In this document: one piece after another, positions 35,701 to 47,212 of the stretch
How the letters are laid out: every line of letters starts with the position of its first letter
How positions within the stretch are numbered: the first letter of the stretch is position 1
NCBI RefSeq assembly: GCF_027596085.1
Contig: NC_072451.1
Span: forward strand, 649,479 to 713,478
Direction: 5' to 3'
Source: Anoplopoma fimbria
Taxonomy: Eukaryota; Chordata; Actinopteri; Perciformes; Anoplopomatidae
Length of the DNA: 64,000 bases
Position numbers and translations under genes: made by a program
The notes under the pieces: generated by a model
The model's database searches: none
What the model saw: only the letters and a program-made list of their open reading frames with translations
Told to the model about the DNA's origin: nothing

Positions 35701-38700
35701 CCATTAAAGATCTTCCTCCAATATTTGTGCACTTGTCTTGACAGATATAAGATTTTAGTGATGGAAAGTAGAGCTCAGAAACGTTGGTATTAAAAAACAC
35801 AAGTAGTGGAATATACATTTATTATATTTTAGTGGGGAGTTGATATTGATGTGCCATTGTTTCACCGTCCACACTGACACCAGACCAGTGCTTTCACATT
35901 GAGCCGCTCCAGGGAGCTTTGTTTAAAGAGCTTCCTGTCCAGACATTTGAGAAGCTTCACTGTGAAATGAAAACCTGAGATGCTGCCGGAAAGACAGTGA
36001 GGTTCACAGGAAGAGAAGCTTTTATTCTGAAGAGACGGCAGGCGAGTATGACTGAATCCAACCTTAATCATTGCTTCCTGGACTGGTTGTCCTCTTTTTT
36101 TTTTAAAACCTGATGGACTGTAACCTGAAGAGGACTCAGATCAGAGCTCACTTTGATCACCGAACTAAGAATCAGTATCTGAGGGTGTCCTACCTGAAGC
36201 ACAGGACACGTCGTCCTCTTTGGGCTGGAAACTGTTGAGGATGGAGACCAGCCAGGGCCAGACACTGAGAGACAGGAAGAGCAGTTAGACTTCCTGTGTA
36301 CAAACGGTCAAACAGCACACGACATTCAAGGACAGAAGACTCACTGCTGCCTCTGGTCCACGGCGGCCTCGGGGAAGACGCTGGGCCTCAGCTTGAGCCA
36401 GTCCAGAGAGACTTTAATGGCCGGCAGAGGACACTCGCCCATGATCTCCTCCCCTCGGTTCTTGTTGAGCAGAGCACGGCTGCACATGACCCCCAGGAAG
36501 GACACTGAGAGGGGGGGGGACAGGAAGTCAGACACCATGAACATCTGTCTCCTCATAAGAACCAAACACACATGAAACATCTGGAGAGCTTCTGACAGCA
36601 CACCCACACACACAGATGTAAACAGTCAGAAAACATTAACTACACTAAAGGAAGAGTTCACGACCTTTGAACCATCTGAACCCAACACCTGCTGTTGGGA
36701 TTGAAAAGCATGTTTTCTTGAAACAATTACCAAAACAACACCGTTAACACATCAAGAAGCTGTAAAAAAACAAAACGTCAGGTTTTCATCTTTCAGACAG
36801 TCCTTGAACACATCATGTGTGACGAACACTTCCATCAGAAAAGCCGAAACAAAGCTTAAAATTGTGACATTTCATCAAAAACATTGGTAATACTCGTGGA
36901 CACTTGGAACAATGTTTAATATTAAGATTCCAGTGTTTTTTGTAAAATAAATATTAGCAGTATTAGTAGTATGATCAGTATGATCAGTGTGAGTGGTTCT
37001 TACTGAAGAGTCCCAGCAGCTGGAACCAGCTGATCTGCTGCTCACTGCTGTAGCTCTGCTCAGTGCCGTCAGCGGTCAGGTCTCTGAGGTGGTGGAGCTC
37101 AAACAGGTTGATGACGGTGATGTGGACCAGCTGCTGAGAGCTGAAGGCTTTCTGCAGGATCAGCCTCTGCACACGCACACGCACACGCACACACAGGTCA
37201 TCAAACAATCCCTTTCAATGCCTTCAAAATGTTAATGCGTGCAGGAAACAGCAGTGTGGAAACTGTCTCTTGGTTTCACCTGAAACTGCTCCTCCAGTTT
37301 CTCCCTCAGAAGGTCCAGTTTGTCCAGACTCTTACTCAGGTAGACGTGGCCGTGAAACTTGATGAAGGCCCGGATGAAATCTGACACGCTCCACTTGGTT
37401 TTCACCTCATCCCGGCTGCAGAAACACAGAGGGAGGACGGAGGGTTTCATACTGAAGATCAACATCACAGAGCGAAATCTCCACAAGCCTTCATTTCCTC
37501 TCAGAGGGAACTAGGGATGAACCCCCAAAACCCGGTTCTAAATGAGTAAAAACACAGTATTGATGCTGTCCGGAGTTAACGGTTCTTTAGAAGTTCTGGA
37601 GAGAGAAGTCCTCGTCTCCAAAGTGGTTCTTCGCATTCCTCCAGTAGACTCAGAGAGCTCGTTGTCTCAAACTCAATAGAACCCTCACTAGTTCAGGAGG
37701 AACCAGCAGCAGTTCATCTCAACATCTGGACAACAAGCAGAACATCAGTCTGCAGTAATGACCAGTGTTCTACTGATTGGAGATCAGGTAACGTTAGTCT
37801 GATCAGAACTACAGGATGATCAATCAAAGATCATCACTGAGATCATTGATCAGCTGAGAATGAGTTTTAAAGATTTAGGAACTTCTTGTGTTGCTGCTCA
37901 AGAAAGACTATTTGTTTACAAACAAGAATAATAAAGAAATTGTTATTTTCTTCAATAATGAATTTTTTCCACACACAATAACCGAAAAGAACAGATAAGC
38001 ATAATCAATAAGAAAACTAGTACGGTTAAAATCCCAACGACACACGTCCCTAGAGGAACGGCGTGAGACTCCGAGGTTACCTCTCCAGAGCCTTGGACAG
38101 CGCCTTCTGCAGGTTGGTGGAGGCTGCTGGGAACGGGAACTTGACGGCGATGCTGCGGCAGTAGTAGAAGATGGTGGTGAGGTGGTCTCCTTTAGAGGAG
38201 GCCAAGATGGCCAGCTGGTTGTACGGCTGACCTGCAGGAGCCACAGAGGAGCGTCACACCACAGACACAGGGAGGAACTACAAACATGGCTGCTCTGACC
38301 TGAGCGGTGTGATTTTTGCAATGTTGATGTTGATGTTAATGTCAAAGCGAGCTGATGATATTTAAATGAATATGTAAAACAAAAAGAACAGTTTCTGTTC
38401 TGTCACGGTGAAGTTTTACAACATTTGGAGGAAACCGTGAGCGACGTCTTTGAGGGACATTTAGACATTAACATACAAACAGAGCCTTTAGCCTAGCTTA
38501 GCACAAAGACTGGAAGCAGGGGGAAACTGCTAGCCTAGCTCAAGCACAAAGCTGAAGACAGACGTCTGACTCACCGTTGGACGGGACCAGCTGAGCTGCA
38601 TGTCGGTAGTACGACTCCGCCTGGCTGGTCTGGTTACGATAACGAGCTGTTAACAGATGAAGTGTACATGATTAGAAGAAGTCAACAGGAGCCAGAAGGT

Positions 38701-41700
38701 GGCTGTGATGTCACTGAGGTGTCATGAACAACGTGCTCGTCCTCACCGATGTCTCCCAGGTGGACGAGGCAGTGCTGGCAGATGTAGGAGCAGGAGCTGG
38801 GCTGCGGCGTGACGATGGCGCCGCCGCCGCTCTGCTTATTGCTGATGATGCCAAGCTGAGACGACTTGACTCGGCACGGCAGGTCCACGTTGAACACGGT
38901 GCACAGCTCCTGCAGCAACTGGAGAGAACAGGAGGCCGTTAGTCCATCCGTCTCTGGGAGCGTCGGACCAACGGGGCTCAAACGGATTCATGTCGCTGTG
39001 CAGAGCGGTTTGTTGGAGGTTGTATGAGCTGAATTTAAAACCTCGTCTGATTACATCACGGTCATGAACTGTGATAAACACAAACGCCTCTGACTCACTG
39101 CTCGCTCTTATAGCCCGACGACAGAGAAAACCTGTGTAAAGTCTGAAGGAATCACAACTTAAAGAAGAACAAGACATGTTTTCTTTGAATGAAGTGCAGT
39201 TTGACAGACAGACGGCTGCTGACTGAGAAGCTTCACTGTGAATCATGTTTTCTGCTTATAGAAGACTGAATCTGCTGAAAGTAAACAAAACATCCAGATC
39301 ACCCAGCAGCCTCGGCGCCTCGCTCTCTCAGTTCCCAGCTCTCCTCCTCTGATCACATTCAACAGGAAGGAACCTTTCAACAGAGCCAGCTAACACACTC
39401 ACTGATTTTAACTGAAGCAGAAAAGTTTTACTGAGGTTTGATGATCAGCTCTCTACTGGATCACCAGGAGACCGAGAGCGCTCCTGAACCCTCTGGACAC
39501 TAAAACCCACCGTCAGGATTAAAAACTACACCGTCCATCACAGCCAGAAGCTGTACAAACCCTCATTATTGTCATGTTTCCATCTTTCAGACTGTCCTTG
39601 AACACACCATGAGTGATGAACGGATCCATCACAAAAAGCAGCCAAAACGGAGCTCAAGTTATAAAATGTCATCAAAAACATTTTATTCAACATGTCTCAT
39701 TTAAAATCTAGCCACAAATAAACGTTTTATTTTAACCAGATTCTGTAAAAAACATTAAATTCTGAGCTCCTCAGTGAAACTATGAAGCCATGATTGATTC
39801 ATCTGAGACCAACAGTCATGTGACAACAAATCTGTGAAGCTTTGACTGAACTGCTGCTGAACACAGAGCAGAGCGGAGAGGAGAGGCTGGATGAGCACAT
39901 CCCAGACACTTCACCACGTCAGCCGGGCTTCAAACCGCAAAACAGGAAGAAACAAGAGGAGGGAATCTGCGTCTATAGAAACGAAGGTGGGTGGACGGAT
40001 GTCAGGTTTTAGGGAACCATGCTGTCCTCACAGGGAGACACTTTTCATTTACTGTAGGTCAATGAAGCTGATTGTGATACTAATCCCTTGTTGAACCTGA
40101 TCCTGCTGGTCTGCTGGTCCCCATGAGTCTTACCTGTGTGTAGAAACCACTAGCTGCCTCCAGGAACAGCGACAGGTTGGCCTGGACCTCGCTGCGGTTG
40201 GGGTTGGCTCGGTTCTTGGCCTGGCTCTGCAGTGTGGTGATCTGGTTCTTAAAAGCATGATTCCATCTGCAGAAACACAGAAAAAAAACCATCAACACCA
40301 ACATGGCTGACATCAGAAGGTACCGGGCAAAGCCTTTCTTGTTCAAGGGATTGCAGGCGGAGCGGCTTACAGGTCTTGCTCCACCTTCTTGTCCAGAGCG
40401 TACTCCAGGTCGGTCACCAGCATCTTCTGGTACAGATCCTGTAGGGCCTGCCGGGACGTCCACACCTCTGCTGCCCCGAGCTTCGAATCTAACGCACCGA
40501 GAGGAAACACATGAACATCAACCTCAGTACACTGCTGGAGGAGACAGAGATGCTTTCAAAGAATCACAAACCCTTGAGTCCAAGAAATTGGCGTCAAATG
40601 TCTCAATCTTGCAGACTTTTTTCTGGTTTGACCAGATTTCTAAATAAAACATTTGTTTGCCAATTTTTCAACAAAGTTCATGTCTTTAGAAAACTTTTGA
40701 GGATTTTGACTTCTTTGTGAAATAAAAATCTTGTTGTAGAAAATAAAGGTATTCCACATTTAAGTGAGGTATCTAATTAAATGTTGTTATTGTCAATATA
40801 TTCACTCAAGCATCATGTCAAGTGAATTTAATCGATATTTATTGTTTTTTTAAGTGTCTTTAATGTTTGATGATGGCTGGCCAGGTGACACAAACACAGA
40901 CTCCTGATGAATCATGTTTATCTCTAACTGAGGGATGTGGAAAAAAGTCACTGACAAAATATTAGAAAAATGTCTGAAAATTGTCAAAGTCAACATCAAA
41001 GCAGCAGCAGTCATTCTGTTTAGACCGGAATAAAAAATATCAATACACTGGTCTGCTTTTAAAGCTGGACATCAGTCATCATTAAAACATGAATAATTAT
41101 CATACTAACAAGTCACACTTAATCACCAGCTCTAATTAAGACTCAAATCATTATTCAGAACACTTTTCAATGAAACTTCCCCAAAAGGAAAAGAGCTGCT
41201 CATCATCTGAACCACAAAAAGATCTCCGACCTACAGCACAAGAACCACATTTATACTTTCTGTGCTGACTGAACTGTCCTCAAATATTTTCATTTTCAAG
41301 AACTCTGACAGTTATTTTCTTGATTAATTGTTTTTGTCAATAAAATAATTATATATATGCTGTTGACTATAAAATCTTGTATATTAAGATATGAAGAGTC
41401 GGTTGCATGTTGTCTTCACACAAACAGCATCACAGGAGAGGTTTGCTCAGTGAATCTGTTTTAAATCAACATCAGCTGGAGGGTCAGTTCATTTTCATTT
41501 AGACTTTAAAGTGACGCTGCTGTGTATCAAACATATATTCATAACTTCATATACACATCCAAATGACAGAATTCTGTTGAACTGGATGTAGAATCAGTTT
41601 GATTATTGATCAGTAAATATTGATTTATATGTTTCTGTTTTTCTATAATCAACGTTAGTGTTTTAAAATACGCCAGATGAAAAAACTCAGTAGCCCTCAG

Positions 41701-43090
41701 TGTTTAAAATGAATATTTGCTTCATGGACTTTATGTGTGCAAATTAACTAATATTGAAAAGTTATGAATCAGCCGTTATGCAGACGATGTTCTTCTTTAC
41801 TTCAGTAATTCATATTCTAACAGATAAAAAGTTTGATTATTGATCAGTAAATATTGATGTAGAATCAGTTTGATTATTGATCAGTAAATATTAATGTAGA
41901 ATCAGTTTGATTATTGATCAGTAAGTATTGATGTAGAATCAGTTTGATTATTGATCAGTAAGTATTGATGTAGAATCAGTTTGATTATTGATCAGTAAGT
42001 ATTGATGTAGAATCAGTTTGATTATTGATCAGTAAATATTAATGTAGAATCAGTTTGATTATTGATCAGTAAGTATTGATGTAGAATCAGTTTGATTATT
42101 GATCAGTAAGTATTGATGTAGAATCAGTTTGATTATTGATCAGTAAACACTGATGTAGAATCAGTCTGATTATTGATCAGTAAATATTGATGTAGAATCA
42201 GTCTGATTATTGATCAGTAAGTATTGATGTAGAATCAGTCTGATTATTGATCAGTAAGTATTGATGTAGAATCAGTCTGATTATTGATCAGTAAGTATTG
42301 ATGTAGAATCAGTTTGATTATTGATCAGTAAGTATTGATGTAGAATCAGTCTGATTATTGATCAGTAAGTATTGATGTAGAATCAGTGTGATTATTGATC
42401 AGTAAGTATTGATGTAGAATCAGTCTGATTATTGATCAGTAAGTATTGATGTAGAATCAGTCTGATTATTGATCAGTAAGTATTGATTGAGGAGGGTTAA
42501 CCTGTGATTAGATCAGCTGATGTTCCAGCAGTACTAACTCTAGACTAACCTTCTGTTTCTATGTGAAGTCTGAAGAAGAGCTTTGATAAAGTTAACTCCA
42601 GCTTGTTCTAGGATGCTTTTATTGTGAAACAGGAAGCTGTTCCTGTTTAATTTCTTCTCTTCTTCTTCAGCTGTAGTTCAGAGGATCTTTGTCTCTTTGA
42701 ACAGAGTTCTTCTTCTACTAAACTAAAGAAGGTCTGTTAGTGAAGACACTTTCTACACTCAGACACGTAGAGTCGTCCTCTCTCCTGGACACAGTGGTGT
42801 AACGTTACAGTGGTTCAGACAGAGGTGGAGGTGATGGTGCAGACCTACCTGTCATGTCAGCCTTCAGGGCCTCTGCCTGTCTGCTCGGATGTAAACACAG
42901 AGAGGAGGAGGTTAGACACACACAATAACATGAGTGACACACAGCTGTCCTGTCTGTGGTCAGAGCTCAGGTGAGCTCACACACCTGAGCTCTGACAGGA
43001 GGACACAGTGTGATGTTTGGGCACAGACTACTCCCTGGATCCCACAACAAAAACAAACCCGTCAGCTAGCTGGTTAGCATAGCAGCTGCC

Positions 43091-43176
<86 letters not shown>

Positions 43177-43605
43177 GAAAAACGCAGCTAGCTAGCGTTA
43201 GCTCGCTAGCTAGCTGCCGAGCTAACGCTAGCTAGCTGAACACGGCAGCGTGTCGGTGGCTCTGCGTCGGTGAGCTCAGCACCGAGCAGCACCGACGCAC
43301 CGGAGACGTTAAGCTGATCACACCGGACAGCTCGTACCGATCAGTGAGCGTGCTGGATGAAGCACGTGGGCGCGAGGCTGTTTGTTGATGTGCGGCTAGC
43401 GGCTAAAGCTAAAGCTAAAGCTAGAGCTAGAGCTAGAGCTAGCTTTAGCTTTAGCTTTAGCTTTAGAACAAAACAAGTCGGGAGGACGCGTCCGTGTGTC
43501 CGCGGGGTCCGGCACCGGGTCCCTCCGGAGCGGCGGGTCTCTCCGGAGCGGCGGGTCTCTCGGGAGCGGCGGGTCTTACCGGAGCAGCTGCGCGCAGAGG
43601 GCCAT
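23633..43605 (-). CDS. smg7: SMG7 nonsense-mediated decay factor, 23 coding exons
   Basis: Role: cytoplasmic 14-3-3-like adaptor that binds phosphorylated UPF1, pairs with SMG5 and recruits mRNA decay. Exons (minus, 5' to 3'): 43605-43580, 42880-42849, 40488-40371, 40266-40134, 38918-38747, 38646-38575, 38231-38081, 37415-37280, 37166-37004, 36504-36345, 36264-36194, 35587-35527, 31480-31361, 30434-30011, 29888-29747, 28884-28496, 28324-27977, 27669-27526, 26576-26505, 25620-25470, 25380-25212, 24545-24385, 23746-23633. Seen: MALCAQLLRQAEALKADMT start; NHAFK and DIARYRNQ (phosphoserine-binding Lys and Arg in the human protein); LFMSFLG and LPEEFELQGFLALRP of the helical EST1 region; a Pro/Gln-rich C-terminus; end QRGHGTMNPPH. 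Exon phases agree throughout except exon 21. The exon 22 donor (GTCCTC) is weak. The sum is 3529 nt, one base over a codon multiple. About 1176 residues are expected, near the human length. Confidence 0.95.
23833..24335 (-). mobile_element. Inverted partial copy of the long-TIR element, SMG7 intron 22
   Basis: Reverse complement of much of the 26802-27429 element. Shared blocks include TTCATGTGAAAACATCTCC, TTACAGATTACATGTGAACA and GCCGTTAGCGGTGCTGCTAA. Diverged by substitutions and small indels. Confidence 0.7.
24600..25200. repeat. Minisatellite in SMG7 intron 21
   Basis: Irregular units CCCTCTGGACCCTCTGATC, CCTCAGAAC and CCCCTGAACCATCTGA repeated for about 600 bp up to the exon 21 donor. 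Long frames here (NPLDPLIPQ and reverse) are artefacts. Confidence 0.93.
25212..25380 (-). CDS. smg7: SMG7 exon 21 with an apparent frameshift
   Basis: Entered from exon 20 in phase, it reads DHSTPASQSPHSSNPSSLPS as in vertebrate SMG7. After a run of six C on the minus strand (about 25315-25320) the conserved MPFSNFGPIGTPDSRDRR continues in another frame. Two more C, or one fewer, would restore the frame. With two more the text becomes PSSPPTHNH, as in human. The exon otherwise has good splice sites and the next exons are intact, so a sequencing or assembly error in the homopolymer is most likely. Confidence 0.85.
26802..27429. mobile_element. Non-autonomous DNA element with long inverted ends, SMG7 intron 18
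   Basis: The left end starting GTGGTGTAACGGACCGTTAT and the reverse complement of the right end (GTGGTGTTACAGACCGTTAT) match over about 110 bp, including CTCACGGTTCTTCACACTCC and GTTAACCATCACAG. The interior carries GTTAGCAGCACCGC repeats. The target duplication was not resolved. No transposase. Related pieces lie at 23833-24335 and about 30550-30885. Confidence 0.75.
29033..29076. repeat. Perfect 18-bp hairpin in SMG7 intron 15
   Basis: GCCTCTTCATGCTCGTGG and its exact reverse complement are separated by TGCATTCA. Nothing around it identifies an element. Confidence 0.85.
29671..29744. repeat. (GT)n microsatellite at the SMG7 exon 15 donor
   Basis: About 37 GT units ending directly at the splice donor of exon 15 (exon low end 29747). 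On the minus strand the intron begins GTACAC followed by (AC)n. Confidence 0.95.
30899..31030. mobile_element. Dispersed fish repeat fragment, SMG7 intron 13
   Basis: TTCAGTTTATTTTGTATAGC followed by CCTCAGAGGGCTTTACA is a pattern common in fish interspersed repeats; the family was not determined. Confidence 0.45.
31490..35510. repeat. 4-kb minisatellite filling SMG7 intron 12
   Basis: Units of about 18-19 bp, CTCGTCCCACCTCACAACC, with a short form CCTCGTCCCAC and a CCGCACAACC variant. They occupy nearly all of the intron between exon 13 (ends 31480) and exon 12 (starts 35527). On the transcribed strand it reads GAGGGTTGTGAGGTGGGAC, rich in GG and GGG. It creates an open frame of over a thousand codons on the plus strand (31623-35072) that is not a gene. 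Confidence 0.96.
36640..36905. mobile_element. Diverged dispersed repeat, SMG7 intron 9 (sister at 39560-39765)
   Basis: CATCTTTCAGACAGTCCTTGAACACATC, ATCAGAAAAGCCGAAAC and TTTCATCAAAAACATT recur in the same order at 39580-39685 in intron 4, with about 15 percent differences by eye. Two copies of an unidentified element. Confidence 0.55.
38455..38560. mobile_element. Short interspersed repeat fragment, SMG7 intron 6
   Basis: CCTTTAGCCTAGCTTAGCAC, AAGACTGGAAGCAGGGGGAA and CTGCTAGCCTAGCTC is a motif seen in many fish repeats. Family not determined. Confidence 0.45.
41665..42755 (+). mobile_element. LINE-derived repeat with an expanded 37-bp array, SMG7 intron 2
   Basis: Left part codes [13 protein letters not shown], a reverse transcriptase YADD block (about 41773-41808). 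Then come about 18 copies of the 37-bp unit around TTGATGTAGAATCAGTCTG and ATTATTGATCAGTAAGTA (41833-42487). The right part includes CTAGACTAACCTTCTGTTTC and CTGAAGAAGAGCTTTG. The same element lies inverted at 60100-60700 with only about four units. Confidence 0.85.
43085..43173. repeat. (CA)n microsatellite, SMG7 intron 1
   Basis: CA repeats with one GA interruption, followed by a GCTAGCTAGC-rich stretch (43186-43245) that is itself strongly palindromic. Confidence 0.95.
43402..43466. repeat. Palindromic GCTAAA/GCTAGA repeat, SMG7 intron 1
   Basis: CTAAAG repeated, then CTAGAG repeated, then CTTTAG repeated. The left half is the reverse complement of the right, with 20-bp arms (43403-43422 against the CTTTAG run). 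It lies about 115 bp downstream of exon 1 in the SMG7 direction. Confidence 0.9.
43580..43605 (-). CDS. smg7: SMG7 first coding exon and GC-rich start region
   Basis: ATG (43605-43603) followed by GCCCTCTGCGCGCAGCTGCTCCG and a GTAAGA donor. It joins exon 2 to give MALCAQLLRQAEALKADMT, aligned with human SMG7 from residue 1 (SMG7 of mammals begins MSLQSAQYLRQAE). The surroundings (43480-43680) are CpG-rich, as expected for a housekeeping promoter. The intron starts with an imperfect 18-bp repeat GGGTCTCTCCGGAGCGGC. Confidence 0.85.
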
Positions 43606-43689
43606 CCTGCCGGTCCGCTACACCAACACGGGACCAGAAGCTAACGCTCCTCCAGCCGCCATGTTGTTCTGTCTGACCACAGGGGGGGG

Positions 43690-44520
43690 GGGGGGGATAA
43701 TGTAAGATAATATAAGATAAAATAAGATGAGATAAAATAAAATAAGATGAGATAAGATGAGATAAAATAAGATAATATAAAATAAGATAAAATAAAATAA
43801 GATAAGATGAGATAAAATAAAATAAGATAAGAAGATAAAATAAGATAAAATAAGATGAGATGAGATAAAATCAGATGAGATAAAATAAGATAAGATAAAA
43901 TAAGATAAGATAAAATAAAATAAGATAAAGATAAAATAAAAAAATAAGATAAGATGAGATAAAATAAGATGAGATAAAATAAGATGAGATAAAATAAGAT
44001 AAAATGAGATGAGATAAAATCAGAAGATAAAATAAGATAAGATAAAATAAGATAAGATAAAATAAAATAAGATGAGATAAAATAAGATGAGATAAAATAA
44101 GATAAGATAAAATAAGATGAGATAAGATAAAATAAGATGAGATAAAATAAGAATTTTTAAGATAAGATATAAGATGAGATAAAATGAAATAAGATGAGAT
44201 AAAATAAGATGAGATAAGATAAAATAAGATAAGATAAAATGAGATGAGATAAAATAAAATAAGAATTTTTAAGATAAGATATAAGATATTATTTTTAAGA
44301 TAAGATATAAGATAAGATAAAAAATAAGATGAGATGAAATAAGATGAGATAAGATGAGATGAGATAAAATAAGAATTTCTAAGATAAGATATAAGATATC
44401 ATTTTATCTTATATAATTTTATAAGATATCATTTTTTAAGATAAGATATAAGATAAGATAAAATAAGACAAGATGAGATAAGATGAGATAAGATAAAATA
44501 AGAATTTTTAAGATAAGATA
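43690..44520. repeat. AT-rich (AAGATAA/AAATAAGATGAG)n array
   Basis: Variable pentamer/decamer repeats of GATAA, AATAA and GATGA for 830 bp, starting right after a G-run (43682-43696) close to the SMG7 start. The later part alternates with AATTTTTAAGATAAGATATA. Confidence 0.95.
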
Positions 44521-44523
44521 TAC

Positions 44524-44815
44524 ATTACATTACATTATAGTCATTTAGCAGACGCTTTTCTCCAAAGCGACTTACAGTCAGTAGTATGTTACATATCATT
44601 CACCCATTCACACACTGATGACAGGCTACCATCAAGGTGCCACCATCAGACTCTAACTAACATTCATCATCAGTCCACACCGATGGCCTTCAGGAGCAAC
44701 TTGGGGTTAAGTGTCTTGCCCAAGGACACATCGACTGGAAGCCGGGTATCGAACCACCGACCCTCTGATTGGAGAACTACCTTGCTCTCCACTATGCCAC
44801 AGCCGATTAGACTAG
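44524..44815 (-). mobile_element. tRNA-derived SINE with L2-type tail, minus strand
   Basis: Read on the minus strand: GGCTGTGGCATAGTGGAGAG (A-box region), GGTGGTTCGATACCCGGCTT (B box), GTGTCCTTGGGCAAGACACT, then the tail AAGTCGCTTTGGAGAAAAGC, GTCTGCTAAATGACTATAAT and GTAATGTAATG. The tail is the same as the end of the LINE at 18460-18512. It sits exactly between two satellite arrays. Confidence 0.88.
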
Positions 44816-44844
44816 GCTGCTTAAGGACGTTTTACCTTTAATTA

Positions 44845-46930
44845 TATCTAACTATAGACCTATATCTAACTATAGACTATATCTAACTATAGACTATATC
44901 TAACTATAGACTATATCTAACTATAGACCTATATCTAACTATAGACTATATCTAACTATAGACCTATATCTAACTATAGACTATATCTAACTATAGACCT
45001 ATATCTAACTATAGACTATCTAACTATAGACCTATATCTAACTATAGACCTATATCTAACTATAGACTATAGACTATATCTAACTATAGACTATATCTAA
45101 CTATAGACTATATCTAACTATAGACCTATATCTAACTATAGACTATATCTAACTATAGACCTATATCTAACTATAGACCTATATCTAACTATAGACTATA
45201 TCTAACTATAGACCTATATCTAACTATAGACTATATCTAACTATAGACCTATATCTAACTATAGACCTATATCTAACTATAGACTATATCTAACTATAGA
45301 CTATATCTAACTATAGACCTATATCTAACTATAGACTATATCTAACTATAGACCTATATCTAACTATAGACTATATCTAACTATAGACTATATCTAACTA
45401 TAGACTATATCTAACTATAGACCTATATCTAACTATAGACCTATATCTAACTATAGACTATATCTAACTATAGACCTATATCTAACTATAGACTATATCT
45501 AACTATAGACCTATATCTAACTATAGACTATATCTAACTATAGACCTATATCTAACTATAGACTATATCTAACTATAGACTATATCTAACTATAGACCTA
45601 TATCTAACTATAGACTATATCTAACTATAGACCTATATCTAACTATAGACTATATCTAACTATAGACTATATCTAACTATAGACCTATATCTAACTATAG
45701 ACTATATCTAACTATAGACCTATATCTAACTATAGACCTATATCTAACTATAGACCTATATCTAACTATAGACCTATATCTAACTATAGACTATATCTAA
45801 CTATAGACTATATCTAACTATAGACCTATATCTAACTATAGACCTATATCTAATATCTATATCTAACTATAGACTATATCTAACTATAGACTATATCTAA
45901 CTATAGACTATATCTAACTATAGACTATATCTAACTATAGACCTATATCTAACTATAGACCTATATCTAACTAACTATAGACCTATATCTAACTATAGAC
46001 TATATCTAACTATAGACTATATCTAACTATAGACCTATATCTAACTATAGACCTATATCTAACTATAGACCTATATCTAACTATAGACCTATATCTAACT
46101 ATAGACTATATCTAACTATAGACTATATCTAACTATAGACTATATCTAACTATAGACTATATCTAACTATAGACCTATATCTAACTATAGACTATATCTA
46201 ACTATAGACCTATATCTAACTATAGACTATATCTAACTATAGACTATATCTAACTATAGACCTATATCTAACTATAGACTATATCTAACTATAGACTATA
46301 TCTAACTATAGACCTATATCTAACCATAGACCTATATCTAACTATAGACTATATCTAACTATAGACTATATCTAACTATAGACCTATATCTAACTATAGA
46401 CTATATCTAACTATAGACCTATATCTAACCTTAGACCTATATCTAACTATAGACTATATCTAACTATAGACTATATAACTATAACTATATCTAACTATAG
46501 ACTATATCTAACTATAGACCTATATCTAACTATAGACTATATCTAACTATAGACCTATATCTAACTATAGACTATATCTAACTATAGACCTATATCTAAC
46601 TATAGACCTATATCTAACTATAGACTATATCTAACTATAGACTATATCTAACTATAGACCTATATCTAACCATAGACCTATATCTAACTATAGACTATAT
46701 CTAACTATAGACTATATCTAACTATAGACTATATCTAACTATAGACCTATATCTAACTATAGACCTATATCTAACTATAGACTATATCTAACTATAGGCT
46801 ATATCTAACTATAGACCTATATCTAACTATAGACCATATCTAACTATAGACTATATCTAACTATAGACCTATATCTAACCATAGACCTATATCTAACTAT
46901 AGACTATATCTAACTATAGACCTATATCTA
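44845..46930. repeat. 17/18-bp TATATCTAACTATAGAC(C) minisatellite
   Basis: About 2.1 kb of very uniform units that alternate irregularly between 17 bp (ATAGACTATATC) and 18 bp (ATAGACCTATATC). Rare variants (CCATAGACC, CCTTAGACC, TAATATCTATATC). The unit contains TCTA...TAGA dyads. Confidence 0.96.
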
Positions 46931-46953
46931 ACGATAATCCAATAATGTAGAAA

Positions 46954-46957
<4 letters not shown>

Positions 46958-46999
<42 letters not shown>
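46958..46999. repeat. (TA)n microsatellite
   Basis: About 20 TA units directly after the 17/18-bp array. Confidence 0.95.
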
Positions 47000-47003
<4 letters not shown>

Positions 47004-47212
47004 CTCTGTTTGCCTTTTGATACTTTTAGTGCATTGGGCTGATGGTACTTCTTTACTTTTACTTGTAATGGAGTATTGGTACAGTGTGGTGATGCTCCTG
47101 AAGCAGCTCAGAATAGGCATGGATTATTCATCTTCAGAGAACAATCCATAATCTGTATTACCCCGTGTTAACATGATGTGTGTTATGATGATATGTGATC
47201 ATATCACCTGTG

